Source of the DNA: TMED8 sp038125725
GTDB lineage: Bacteria > Pseudomonadota > Alphaproteobacteria > Rhodospirillales > Casp-alpha2
DNA length: 61,143 bases
Direction: 5' to 3'
NCBI GenBank assembly: GCA_038125725.1
Contig: JAYPEK010000024.1
Location: 1 to 61,143, forward strand
Under the pieces are notes generated by a model. It was given only the letters and a program-made list of their open reading frames with translations, ran no database searches and was not told the DNA's origin. This document shows positions 14,615 through 22,421 of the stretch, in pieces; the stretch's first letter is position 1, and each line of letters starts with the position of its first letter. A program made the translations under genes and the position numbers.

Positions 14615-14914
14615 TTACCGTATGGTCGTTTCCGCCATTCTGATGATTTCGTTGATGTTGACGCCGAGCCGGTCCTCGATGACGACGACCTCGCCGGTGG
14701 CAACGGCACGGTTGTTGGCGTGAATTTCGATGTCCTCGCCGACGCCGCGGTTCAGTTCCACGACGGCGCCACGGCCCAGTTTCAGGATCTGGCTGATCGG
14801 CATCTTGGCGGTGCCGAGGACGGCGGTGATTTCCACCTCGACGTCGAGCACGGCCTCCAGCTCGGTGCTCAGCCCGAGCGATTCGCCGACTGTATCGGGA
14901 GCGCTGTCAGCCAT
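14615..14914 (-). CDS. fliN: Flagellar motor switch protein FliN
   Basis: 99 residues ending in the SpoA (C-ring) domain: LDVEVEITAVLGTAKMPI, ILKLGRGAVVELN, VGEDIEIHANNRAVATGEVVV and RLGVNINEII. FliN forms the lower C-ring with FliM and binds the export ATPase regulator. AGGTGG lies six bases before ATG 14914. No other flagellar gene is in the window, so this copy sits outside a flagellar cluster. A consensus CtrA box about 50 bp upstream fits cell-cycle control of flagellar genes in alphaproteobacteria. Confidence 0.92.
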   Translation of the reverse strand: MADSAPDTVGESLGLSTELEAVLDVEVEITAVLGTAKMPISQILKLGRGAVVELNRGVGEDIEIHANNRAVATGEVVVIEDRLGVNINEIIRMAETTIR

Positions 14915-14961
14915 CGAAGTCCACCTATTCCAACCCAACCATCAGTATCGGGCGCCGCCGG

Positions 14962-14977
14962 TTAAGCGGCGGTTAAC
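14962..14977 (+). promoter_or_regulatory. CtrA box TTAA-N7-TTAAC upstream of fliN
   Basis: TTAA (14962-14965), seven bases, then TTAAC (14973-14977): an exact match to the alphaproteobacterial CtrA consensus. It is placed 48-63 bp before the fliN start codon, in the intergenic region between fliN and the ChaC gene. Confidence 0.7.
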
Positions 14978-15018
14978 GCGAGCCTTATTCTAGCACGGCG
15001 CGCGGGCGCGGGCGCGAT

Positions 15019-15579
15019 TCATTCGCCGGGAGGTGATTTCAGCCGGCCGGAAACCACGATTTCGAGCAGTTCATGCAGGTGAACGTCAGGGAATCCATGT
15101 GCTTCCAGCTCGTTGATCAGGTTGACGGCATAGTCGCGGTTGGAACCCGCCTTGCCCGCCGCGGCGGCGATCAAACGGGCCGAATCGGCGCTCGCCAGCT
15201 TGCCGGCGAACTGCGGGTGGCCACGGTCGGCGATGTAGGTATGCGCCATGGCCCGAGAACCGCCGTCGAAGACGATCGGCACCTGCACGGGCGTATAGGC
15301 GTAGCCGATCAGCTCACGCTCATCCAGATAGCGCACCACGCCGTCCCATGCCTCGGGCGCGACGCGAAAGGCGACGCCCCGGCATTGGCCACCTTCGTCG
15401 AGGCCGAGCACCAGGCCCGGGCGCTCGGGCGTGCCACGGTAATGGTGCGAATAGACGCAGAAGGCGCGGTGATAACCGGTGAGCGTCGCCGGCCGGCGCT
15501 CAAGATGCGGAAACCCCGGGTTCCACATCAACGAGCCGTAGCCGAATACCCATTCCGGCGGGATTGGGGGTGCGGTCAA
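15019..15579 (-). CDS. ChaC-type gamma-glutamylcyclotransferase
   Basis: 186 residues, glutathione-specific gamma-glutamylcyclotransferase family. The GYGSLMWNP motif near residue 13 forms the substrate loop, and the catalytic Glu is expected in LDERELIGYAY (about 86-96). It cleaves glutathione to 5-oxoproline and Cys-Gly in the cytosol. The start is a TTG at 15579 that overlaps the stop of the upstream isomerase gene (TTGA), implying coupling. That upstream gene is frameshifted here, so coupled translation may be lost. Confidence 0.88.
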   Translation of the reverse strand: MTAPPIPPEWVFGYGSLMWNPGFPHLERRPATLTGYHRAFCVYSHHYRGTPERPGLVLGLDEGGQCRGVAFRVAPEAWDGVVRYLDERELIGYAYTPVQVPIVFDGGSRAMAHTYIADRGHPQFAGKLASADSARLIAAAAGKAGSNRDYAVNLINELEAHGFPDVHLHELLEIVVSGRLKSPPGE

Positions 15580-16174
15580 GCGGCAGCCAATGCACGTTCG
15601 ACGAAGTCGAGCCGGTCCTGGCCCCAGAACACCTGTTCGCCGATGACATAGGCGGGGGCTCCGAAGACGCCGGCGGCAAGCGCGTCACGGGAGTAGGCGT
15701 CCCAGGTCTCGATGTTGGCCGGGTCCTTCGAGGCTTCCAGCAGCGCCTTGCCGTCAAAGCCGCGCTCATCGGCGACGGCGACGATGGTGTCCGCGTCGGC
15801 GATGTTGCGTTCCTCCGCCCAGACGGCGGTCAAATAGCCGTTGACCAGGGGCGCCACATTCAGGCCCTGGCGCTTGGCGGCGATGACCATGGACGCGGCC
15901 GGGGTTTCGTCGGCGGGGAAGTACTTGGGTTCGGAGTTGAGCGCCACGCCCAGGAAGTCGCGCCAGCGCGCCAATTCCTGCATGCGGTAGGCGCGCGCGC
16001 GGGTGCGCGCTTGGCCAGCGGCAGGCCGCCGGTCTCCGGGAAAACGCGGCCCAGGTTCATCGGCTTGATGTCGACTTGGGCACCGTGCCGCTCGGCGATG
16101 GCGGTGAAGCGCGCATCGTCCAGGTAGGTCCAGGGCGAGATCAGGCAGACATAGTAATCGATTCGGCGGGGCAT
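15576..16174 (-). pseudogene. 2-hydroxychromene-2-carboxylate isomerase (DsbA/GST-kappa family), frameshifted
   Basis: From ATG 16174 the frame encodes MPRRIDYYVCLISPWTYLDD, with the catalytic-type Ser in SPWTY, as far as KRAPARA. The rest (YRMQELARWRDF through APAYVIGEQVFWGQDRL) is in another frame up to 15576. The switch falls in the alternating GC tract 15991-16000. Deleting one GC pair would restore a single 198-residue protein, the usual family length. The enzyme normally isomerises a naphthalene-pathway intermediate using glutathione. This could be a real slippage mutation, a reversible switch or a sequencing error. GGAG precedes the start by about eight bases. Confidence 0.8.
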
Positions 16175-16306
16175 GGGTTTTGCTCCGTTCGACCAAGAAC
16201 AACTGCCCGATATCGTGCGAATCCCAAGTGAAAGGTCAATGAAAATACTTTTTTTCCCATGAAATCCCGATTTGCCCTTTGACCGGCAAAAAACCTTTGT
16301 TAACAA

Positions 16307-16324
16307 TTCTGTCATAGAACAGAA
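16307..16324. promoter_or_regulatory. Palindrome TTCTGT-N6-ACAGAA
   Basis: Perfect 6-bp dyad in the 274-bp divergent region between the isomerase pseudogene and the hypothetical gene at 16449. A possible promoter lies just upstream on the plus strand (TTGACC near 16279, TAACAA near 16301). Candidate operator; otherwise the region holds only AT-rich DNA. Confidence 0.4.
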
Positions 16325-16448
16325 CCTAGCCCATGGTGCGCCGAGGTGACGAACGTCGGCATCAAATCAAAAAACACTGGGGCCGGCTTCTGGGGGAGCA
16401 CTGGGAAACACCGGCAAAACGCCGGACATGGGATAAGGGCCTAAGCAA

Positions 16449-16685
16449 ATGCTGCACCGACCGTCAGACGGGGAATTCGTCTACGAAGTTTCCATCTACA
16501 ACAAGGACGTCCGTTCTCTGGTCAAGGAAAACCAAAGCCACGGCACCTATGACGATCATTGGGCGGACTGCCAACTGCACGACGTCGTTGCCTGTTCGGA
16601 AGACGAAGCGCGCCAGATGGTCGACGAACGCTTTCCCGAAGACGAAGGCTTCGTCATCGAGGACGTGCGCCAGACCTCGGTGTAA
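16449..16685 (+). CDS. Hypothetical protein (78 aa)
   Basis: Acidic soluble 78-residue protein. It contains EFVYEVSIYNKDVR and a C-terminal DERFPEDEGFVIEDV pattern; the beta-alpha-beta spacing suggests a small ferredoxin-like fold, but no family is recognised. The start lacks a strong ribosome site. An overlapping ORF in another frame (16333-16926) is rejected because it runs into the cytochrome gene and has a low-complexity basic composition. Confidence 0.6.
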   Translation: MLHRPSDGEFVYEVSIYNKDVRSLVKENQSHGTYDDHWADCQLHDVVACSEDEARQMVDERFPEDEGFVIEDVRQTSV

Positions 16686-16748
16686 ATCGAAAACCGCCCG
16701 GCGCTGCGGCGCGGACGGCTTCCGATTGACGCAGAAACGAAGGCTTTC

Positions 16749-17126
16749 TCAGCCGCCGTTTTCCTTCAGGAAAGCGATTACGTCGTCGCGCTGGCTCTTC
16801 TTTTTAAGCCCGGCGAAGGCCATCTTGGTCTTCTTCACCAGGTCCTTGGGCTTGGTCAGGTATTTGTCGAGCGTGGCTTCGTCCCAGGTCAGGCCGGCTT
16901 CCTGCATCGCTTTCGAGTATTTGTAGCTCTCGACGGAAGCGGCCTTGCGCCCGACGACGCCGTGCAGGTTGGGACCGACCTTGTTCTTGCCGCCTTTGTC
17001 GACGGTGTGGCAGGCCTTGCACTTGGCGAACACCTTCTTGCCCTTGGCGGCGTCGCCGGCAAGGGCGCCGTGCGAGGCGGATACCGCGAGCGCGAGGGCG
17101 AAGGCGGCGGTCAGGAAACGTTTCAT
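16749..17126 (-). CDS. Class I cytochrome c (c2/c550 type)
   Basis: 125 residues: signal peptide (cleavage near ALA-GD, residue 23), haem motif CKACH at about 36-40, and the axial Met in KTKMAFAG (about residue 102). A soluble periplasmic electron carrier between the bc1 complex and oxidases or reductases. AAGGAGAG lies seven bases before the start. It is monocistronic, with no haem-handling genes nearby. Confidence 0.93.
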   Translation of the reverse strand: MKRFLTAAFALALAVSASHGALAGDAAKGKKVFAKCKACHTVDKGGKNKVGPNLHGVVGRKAASVESYKYSKAMQEAGLTWDEATLDKYLTKPKDLVKKTKMAFAGLKKKSQRDDVIAFLKENGG

Positions 17127-17325
17127 CGAAGTCTCTCCTTGTCTTCTCGTCTGCTAGTCATGTGATCGCGTCACTGGCCATGGGTGGCGCCGGGGCCGGA
17201 AAAGTTCAGATTTTTTTTCCACCGCGTAGCCACTAGTATGGGGGATCACGTGAACCCGGCCGGCCTTTTGGTTACTCAGACACCATAAGCAACGGGTTTC
17301 GCCGCTCTGACGGGAGATGAACAAC

Positions 17326-17721
17326 GTGTATCGTCGCGGACTGAATATAGGGATCGGGTTGGTGGTCGCCGGTTTGATTGGGCTCGCGAGCGCGGGGCCG
17401 GCATCGGCCTTCTGCGTTGCTAACCAGACCAAGGTGAAGATTCATGCCCAGTCGCTCAGCGCCCCGGGATTCGAGGGCGATATCGAACCGGACAAGCAAA
17501 TGTGCTGCATCGGCGACGCTTGCGTCAGCAAGAAGAGCAAACGCACGCAGGTCTTGGTGGTGACCGGCTACGTGCCGGTGACCAAGCAAAAGGGGCGGCC
17601 GGGCTGGAAAGCCGAATGCCGGGCCAAGGTAAGCATGGACGAGTGGGTCGAGGTGAAGGGGGCGCTGAACAAGATCTCCTGCAAGACCCGCAAGCCGATT
17701 CCGAAGGGGTGGCGTAAGTAG
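17326..17721 (+). CDS. Secreted Cys-containing hypothetical protein
   Basis: About 131 residues. Signal peptide (RGLNIGIGLVVAGLIGLASA, cleaved near ASA-FC), then a basic mature domain with five or more cysteines (FCVAN, MCCIGDAC, AECRAK, ISCKTR), suggesting disulphides in the periplasm. GGGAG (17312-17316) abuts an ATG at 17317 but is nine bases from GTG 17326, so the GTG is the more likely start. It precedes the ECF sigma gene by about 30 bp and may be part of that unit. No family recognised. Confidence 0.7.
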   Translation: MYRRGLNIGIGLVVAGLIGLASAGPASAFCVANQTKVKIHAQSLSAPGFEGDIEPDKQMCCIGDACVSKKSKRTQVLVVTGYVPVTKQKGRPGWKAECRAKVSMDEWVEVKGALNKISCKTRKPIPKGWRK

Positions 17722-17752
17722 ACGCCGATCCGCCATTCGCCTGGGGGTGAGC

Positions 17753-18373
17753 ATGACGGAGCAGCGCGCGGCCGCGATTGCCGCCACATACCGTCAGGAC
17801 GACCCGGACGCCTGGGACGTGGCCCGGGCGGTGGTTGGCGATGCCCAGGCCTTCGCCGACCTGGTCGAGCGGCTGGAACTGCGGGTCTACCGCTTTATCC
17901 TGCGCCAGGTCTCCGCCGTCACCGAGGCCGAGGATCTCACCCAGGACACCTTCCTTGAGGTCTACCGCAACCTGCACCGGTTCCGGGGCGCGTCGAAGTT
18001 CTCCACCTGGGTGATGGGGATCGCGCTCAATATCTCGCGCAACTACAGAAGCCGCGCGCCGGAGCGCCGCTACCAGTTCCAGTCGGACGAGGTGCTGGAG
18101 CGCCGCGCCGACGGCGCCGCCACGCCCGGCCGGCAAGCCGAGGTCAACGAGGCCGCCCGTGCCGTGCAGCAGGGCCTGGCCGAGTTACCCGATGAACTGC
18201 GCGAGGCGCTTGTCCTGGTGTCGATCGAGGGCATGAGCTACGAGCAGGCGGCGGAGATCGCCGGTATTCCCGTCGGCACCGCCAAGAACCGGGTGTTCCG
18301 CGCCCGGCGTCAATTGCGCGATATGTTGCGCGACCAAGGCCGGGACGATTTCCTCGACCCCGAGAAATCCTGA
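17753..18373 (+). CDS. ECF-type RNA polymerase sigma factor
   Basis: About 206 residues with region 2 (AEDLTQDTFLEVYRNLHRF, then FSTWVMGIALN) and region 4 (LPDELREALVLVSIEGMSYE, then GTAKNRVFRARRQLRDML). There is no region 1.1 or 3, as expected for an extracytoplasmic-function sigma. GGGGG at five bases supports ATG 17753. The next gene encodes a membrane-spanning partner that is probably its anti-sigma factor, so this sigma likely responds to an envelope signal. Confidence 0.92.
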   Translation: MTEQRAAAIAATYRQDDPDAWDVARAVVGDAQAFADLVERLELRVYRFILRQVSAVTEAEDLTQDTFLEVYRNLHRFRGASKFSTWVMGIALNISRNYRSRAPERRYQFQSDEVLERRADGAATPGRQAEVNEAARAVQQGLAELPDELREALVLVSIEGMSYEQAAEIAGIPVGTAKNRVFRARRQLRDMLRDQGRDDFLDPEKS

Positions 18374-18390
18374 AAAATCCTGAAATCCAT

Positions 18391-18416
18391 GAAACTTTTT
18401 GCCGCACCTTCGTTAC
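18391..18416 (+). promoter_or_regulatory. Candidate ECF promoter before the anti-sigma gene
   Basis: GAAAC (18391-18395), a 15-base spacer and CGTTAC (18411-18416) resemble the GGAAC / CGT(C/T) elements read by ECF sigma factors. The site lies in the 77-bp gap between sigma and anti-sigma genes. Confidence 0.4.
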
Positions 18417-18450
18417 TTACCGGGAAACGAACGCGACATTGAGGGATGTC

Positions 18451-19227
18451 ATGAGCGAGAACGAACGTATCGACGAGATGCTGAGCCGTGGCCTGGATGC
18501 CGACCTGGACCGCGACGAGATGCGCGAGCTTTACCGGCTGGCGTCCAGGGACGCGCGCGTGCAGCAAGAGATGGGCGACCTGGCGGCGGTCGAGGACGAA
18601 CTGGCGGCCATCGGTGTGATGACGGCGGAAGCCCGGCCGGCCATGGGCCTGGCCGACAGCGTTCGCCAGGCGGTGGGCGAAACCCCGGCGGAGGCGACGC
18701 GCGGGCCGCTCCGCCGCGTCTGGGACTGGATCGTCTCGCCCAAGGGGTTTGCCGTACAACCGCTGTCGTTCGTCACCGGAATCGCGGTGGCGTTTCTGGG
18801 CCTCAGCACCGTGACCCCGGTGCTGACCAAATCGCTGAGTGAGCAGGTGGCGTTCGAGCCGCCGCGCCTCAACCTCATCGACCTGCAGTTCGACGACGCC
18901 AAGCCGCGCGTCGATTGGACCTACCAGTTCATCGTGCCGCCCGGCCAGGACGCCCGGCTGTTGATCGACCACGGCGGCAAGAACGCGGTGAAGTTCCAGT
19001 TCGAAGCCGACGAACCGGTCGACCTGGCGCTTGTGCATCACGCGCCCGGCCATCAGCGCGACACCATCCAGGGCTTCACCGTGCACGGCATCGGCTATGC
19101 GTCGCTGGAGAACCCCAAGCCCGGCGACACCGTGACGGTGCGCAATCGGGGCGACGTGCCGGTGCTTGTCTATGCCTTCAGCCCGCGTTCCGACAACGCC
19201 ACGGTCAGCCGCGGGCAGTCGCTTTAG
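18451..19227 (+). CDS. Probable anti-sigma factor, single-pass membrane protein
   Basis: 258 residues: a cytoplasmic helical N-terminus (about 1-90) typical of sigma-binding domains, one transmembrane helix (LSFVTGIAVAFLGLSTV, about 105-125) and a periplasmic beta-rich domain (DWTYQFIVPPGQDARLLIDH onward). There is no zinc-binding HxxxCxxC motif. The gene order sigma then membrane protein supports an anti-sigma role. The ATG at 18451 follows GAGGGATG. No protease partner is encoded nearby. Confidence 0.78.
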   Translation: MSENERIDEMLSRGLDADLDRDEMRELYRLASRDARVQQEMGDLAAVEDELAAIGVMTAEARPAMGLADSVRQAVGETPAEATRGPLRRVWDWIVSPKGFAVQPLSFVTGIAVAFLGLSTVTPVLTKSLSEQVAFEPPRLNLIDLQFDDAKPRVDWTYQFIVPPGQDARLLIDHGGKNAVKFQFEADEPVDLALVHHAPGHQRDTIQGFTVHGIGYASLENPKPGDTVTVRNRGDVPVLVYAFSPRSDNATVSRGQSL

Positions 19228-19236
19228 CTTGTTCGA

Positions 19237-19980
19237 TCAGGTCTCGGCGCCGCCGTTGACCTGCAGCATCTGGCCGTTGACGAAGGCACCGTCCGCGCCG
19301 CATAGCATGCCGACCACCACCGAAACCTCTTCCGGCGTGCCGATGCGGCCCAAGGGCACGCGCGATGCCATGTCGGCAATATGCTTGGCCATTTCCGGGT
19401 CCTTGCGCTCGCCGGCGATGGGACCGGGCGAGACGATGTTGACGGTGACGCCCATCGGTCCGAATTCCTTCGCCAGCGCCTTGGTCAGCCCCCAGGCGGC
19501 ATGCTTGGCGGTGGAGACGTGGGCGCGGCCGTTGTAGCCCTGAATGGCGTTCATGCCGGCGAAGTTGATGATCCGGCCCCAGCCGCGCTCGACCATGCCC
19601 GGCAGGGCGGCGCGCGCCAGCCAGAAAGCAGACTTCATGCCCACCGCCATGACCCGGTCCCACTCGGCCTCGTCCATCTCCAGGAACGGCGCCGAGGGGC
19701 GGATGGCGGCGTTGTTGATCAGCACGTCGATGCCGCCGAACTCGGCGATGGCCGCGTCGGCGATGGCCCGGCAACCTTCAGCCGTGCCGATGTCGCCCAT
19801 GGCAACCAGCGTCCTTGCACCCGCCGCCGCGCAAAGGCGCGCGGTCTCGTCGCAGGCGTCGCGATCTGCGGAGCCGTTGACCACGACGTTGAAGCCGTTG
19901 CCGGCCAGCCGGACGGCGCAGGCGCGTCCGATGTTGCGCCCGGATCCGGTGATCAGCGCGGTGCGGTTGGTCTTGGACAT
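19237..19980 (-). CDS. Atypical SDR-family protein lacking the catalytic Ser and Tyr
   Basis: 247 residues with an SDR Rossmann fold: cofactor loop TGSGRNIG (11-18) and NNAA (89-92). The usual N-S-Y-K tetrad is degraded. Catalytic Asn is Gly (AVGM), the Ser motif reads NFAG, and the Tyr position is V155 in HVSTAK159, with only Lys kept and a His (H154) next to it. It still resembles 3-oxoacyl-ACP reductases overall and ends LQVNGGAET. It may use the His, have another activity, or be a binding protein. Convergent with the anti-sigma gene. Confidence 0.82.
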   Translation of the reverse strand: MSKTNRTALITGSGRNIGRACAVRLAGNGFNVVVNGSADRDACDETARLCAAAGARTLVAMGDIGTAEGCRAIADAAIAEFGGIDVLINNAAIRPSAPFLEMDEAEWDRVMAVGMKSAFWLARAALPGMVERGWGRIINFAGMNAIQGYNGRAHVSTAKHAAWGLTKALAKEFGPMGVTVNIVSPGPIAGERKDPEMAKHIADMASRVPLGRIGTPEEVSVVVGMLCGADGAFVNGQMLQVNGGAET

Positions 19981-20135
19981 GGTCGTCTCCCCCTCTGGAT
20001 GGCGTCGTTCGGTGGCAAACTGTGCTTGGCCCGGTTGCGCCGGTCAAGGGGCCTTGCACCTTCCGCAAGGGTCGCGCAACATAACGCCAAAATGCCCCCT
20101 GGACGGCAAATCGCGGGGGCTTTCCGGGAGAGGCC

Positions 20136-21281
20136 ATGCCGCACGCCTTGATCATCGATGGCGATCGCGAGACCGCGCGGAAGCTCGGCGAGGCCGTGCC
20201 GTCGATCTATGACGGCGCCAAGCTCGACATCGCCGCCGCGGCCTCCGACGAGGAAGCCCTGACCATGATCAACGAGGGCCGGGATTTCGATATCGCCCTG
20301 GTCGCCATCGACTGCCCCGGCGTCAGCGGCATGTCGCTGTTCTCGCGCATCAGGGAACGCGCCTTCCGGGTGCCGCGCATCGCGCTTTCCGGCAGCTCCG
20401 ACTTGAGCGGCATCCGCAAGGCGATGAACGATGGCGCCACGGATTTCCTGATCAAGCCGGTCGCCGCCGACGACTTCAAGAAGACGCTCGAACGGGTGCT
20501 GGCCGACGTCGAGCGGCGGCGGCGCAATTGGCGCGAGCGCACCGAATATTCCGCCCTGAAGCGCGAGATCGACATTGCCGGCGATATTCAGCAGCGCAGC
20601 CTGCCGCAGGACTTTCCCGGCATCGAGGGTTACGGCGTCTTCGCTTCGACGACGCCGGCGAAGACCATGGGCGGCGATTTCTACGATGTCTTCCGGCTCG
20701 ACGACGGGCGCATCGGCGTCGTCATGGCGGACGTTTCCGGCAAGGGTATTCCCGCCGCCTTCTACATGGCGGTTTCCAGGACGCTCTTGCGCTCCGTCGC
20801 CATGACCGGCGTCGGACCCGCCGATTGCCTGCATCAGGTGAACGAGCTTTTGTGCGAGTATCATATCCCAGGCATGTTCGTCTCGGCGCTCTATGGCATC
20901 ATCGACACCTCGGCCCATACCATCACCTTTTCCAACGCCGGCCATCAACCGCCCTACAAGCGCGACGCCAAGGGTGGGCTCGCCACCTACGAGGGCGGCG
21001 AGGGGACGGTGCTCGGTATCCTGTCGGAGATGCAGTTCGGCCAGGAAACGGTGCCGCTGGGCGCGTCGGAATGTTTGTTCATGTACACCGACGGCGTCAC
21101 CGAGGCCTTCAACCAAGAGCGCGAGCAGTTCTCCGAAAAACGCCTGGAGGACTGCCTGGCAAAAGGCAAATTCCGCGAGGCCCGGCGCCTGGTCGAGGCG
21201 GTGGAAAAGGCCGTGCAACGCCACGCCGGCGACGCCGAGCAAAGCGACGACATCACCAGCCTGGTGGTGAAACGAAACTGA
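20136..21281 (+). CDS. Response regulator with PP2C-type (RsbU/SpoIIE) phosphatase output
   Basis: 381 residues. The receiver domain (1-125) has D59 in AIDCPG and K107 in LIKPVA. A short coiled coil (125-150) leads to a PPM Ser/Thr phosphatase domain with metal-binding GGDFYD (179-184) and DVSGKG (199-204), SNAGHQPP and FMYTDGVTEAF. Such proteins dephosphorylate anti-sigma antagonists or STAS proteins in partner-switching pathways; no partner is encoded nearby. GGGAGAGG precedes the start. The next gene, 40 bp on, encodes an ABC binding protein. Confidence 0.92.
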   Translation: MPHALIIDGDRETARKLGEAVPSIYDGAKLDIAAAASDEEALTMINEGRDFDIALVAIDCPGVSGMSLFSRIRERAFRVPRIALSGSSDLSGIRKAMNDGATDFLIKPVAADDFKKTLERVLADVERRRRNWRERTEYSALKREIDIAGDIQQRSLPQDFPGIEGYGVFASTTPAKTMGGDFYDVFRLDDGRIGVVMADVSGKGIPAAFYMAVSRTLLRSVAMTGVGPADCLHQVNELLCEYHIPGMFVSALYGIIDTSAHTITFSNAGHQPPYKRDAKGGLATYEGGEGTVLGILSEMQFGQETVPLGASECLFMYTDGVTEAFNQEREQFSEKRLEDCLAKGKFREARRLVEAVEKAVQRHAGDAEQSDDITSLVVKRN

Positions 21282-21321
21282 GACAACCTATCAACCAAAT
21301 GCATTCAATAGGGAGGAAACC

Positions 21322-22350
21322 ATGAAAATCCTGAAATGCTCACGCCGATGGTGGATCGGCGCCATGGCCGCGGCCGTCGCCACGGCATCGCTCGGAACCA
21401 CCGTGCAGGCAGCCGACAAGATCACCGTCGGCGCGCTCCGCTTCACCTCACACGCCGCTAGCTTCGTCGCCTTCGAGCGCGGTTACTTCAAGGCCAATGG
21501 CCTCGACGTGGAGTTCAAGTTCTTCCAGGCCGCGCAGCCGATGGCCGTCGCCATCGCGTCCGGCGACGTGGACTTCGGCGTCACCGCCATTTCGGCCGGC
21601 CTCATCAACCTCGCCGAAAAGGGCGCCATCAAGGTCATCGGCGGCGCGCTGCAGGAAGAACGCGGCGTCGACGGCCAGGAGATCCTGGTTTCCAAGAAAG
21701 CCTATGACGCGGGCCTGACCTCGGCGAAGATGCTCAAGGGCAAGAAGTTCGGCATTACCCAGGCCGGTTCGTCCTTCCACTACATGGGCCACAAGATCGC
21801 CGAGAAGGAAGGCTTCTCCGGCAAGGACATCAAATTCGTGCCGCTGCAGAAGGTCGGCGCCATCATCGGCGCCTTGAAGTCGGGCCAGATCGACGCCTGG
21901 ACCATCGTGCCGCATATCGCCAAGGCGCTGACCAAGAGCCCGGCTATCGTTTCCATCGGCAATGTCGGCGACTACATCCCCAACTATCAGGTGACGACGG
22001 TCTTCACATCGGCCAAGAACGCGGCGTCCAGCCGTGATCTGGTCAATCGGTTCATGACCGCGTTTTCGCAAGGTGCCCGCGATTTCAACAACGCGCTGGT
22101 CGACAAGGTCTCCGGTGAGAAAGCCGGCGAGGACATGGTTAAACTGATCCACAAGTACGTCTACAGCGACCGCCCTTATGAAAAGGCCGCGCCCTCGATC
22201 CGCAACGGCGCCATGCGCATCAATCAGAACGCGCGCCTGAACCTGACCAACGTCAAGGATCAGTTGGCCTGGTTCAAGTCGGAAGGCCTGGTGTCCAAGG
22301 ACATCACCATCGAGATGCTCGTCGATCCGAGCTACGTCGAAACCTTCTGA
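21322..22350 (+). CDS. ABC transporter substrate-binding protein, NMT1/SsuA-like
   Basis: 342 residues: signal peptide (cleaved near VQA-AD, residue 31), then a periplasmic-binding fold of the nitrate/sulfonate/taurine/thiamine-precursor class (LRFTSHAASFVAFERGYFKA, then ASGDVDFGV and QAGSSFHY). It delivers a small anionic or pyrimidine-type ligand to the permease encoded downstream; the ligand cannot be told from sequence. GGGAGGAAACC precedes the start. Confidence 0.88.
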   Translation: MKILKCSRRWWIGAMAAAVATASLGTTVQAADKITVGALRFTSHAASFVAFERGYFKANGLDVEFKFFQAAQPMAVAIASGDVDFGVTAISAGLINLAEKGAIKVIGGALQEERGVDGQEILVSKKAYDAGLTSAKMLKGKKFGITQAGSSFHYMGHKIAEKEGFSGKDIKFVPLQKVGAIIGALKSGQIDAWTIVPHIAKALTKSPAIVSIGNVGDYIPNYQVTTVFTSAKNAASSRDLVNRFMTAFSQGARDFNNALVDKVSGEKAGEDMVKLIHKYVYSDRPYEKAAPSIRNGAMRINQNARLNLTNVKDQLAWFKSEGLVSKDITIEMLVDPSYVETF

Positions 22351-22360
22351 TCCGGTTTCG

Positions 22361-22403
22361 GCCGCGCTTCTCCGTCCCGATCTCGGATTCGGGGAAGCGC
22401 GGT
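22361..22403 (+). other. Intercistronic stem-loop after the ABC binding-protein gene
   Basis: CCGCGCTTC (22362-22370) pairs with GAAGCGCGG (22394-22402) around a 23-base loop. There is no T-run, so it is more likely an mRNA-stabilising or processing element that favours expression of the binding protein over the rest of the operon than a full terminator. Confidence 0.45.
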
Positions 22404-22421
22404 CGGCCTGGAGCGGTCCCC

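Noticed and set aside
16333..16926. 197-codon plus-strand frame overlapping a 78-residue gene and cytochrome c
   Set aside because: It runs antisense into the cytochrome c gene, is Lys/Arg/Thr/Ser-biased and shows no motif.
17161..17174. TGTGA-N5-TCAC, CRP-like site upstream of cytochrome c
   Set aside because: The spacer is five, not six, bases and the second half-site is incomplete, so the match is not good enough to call.
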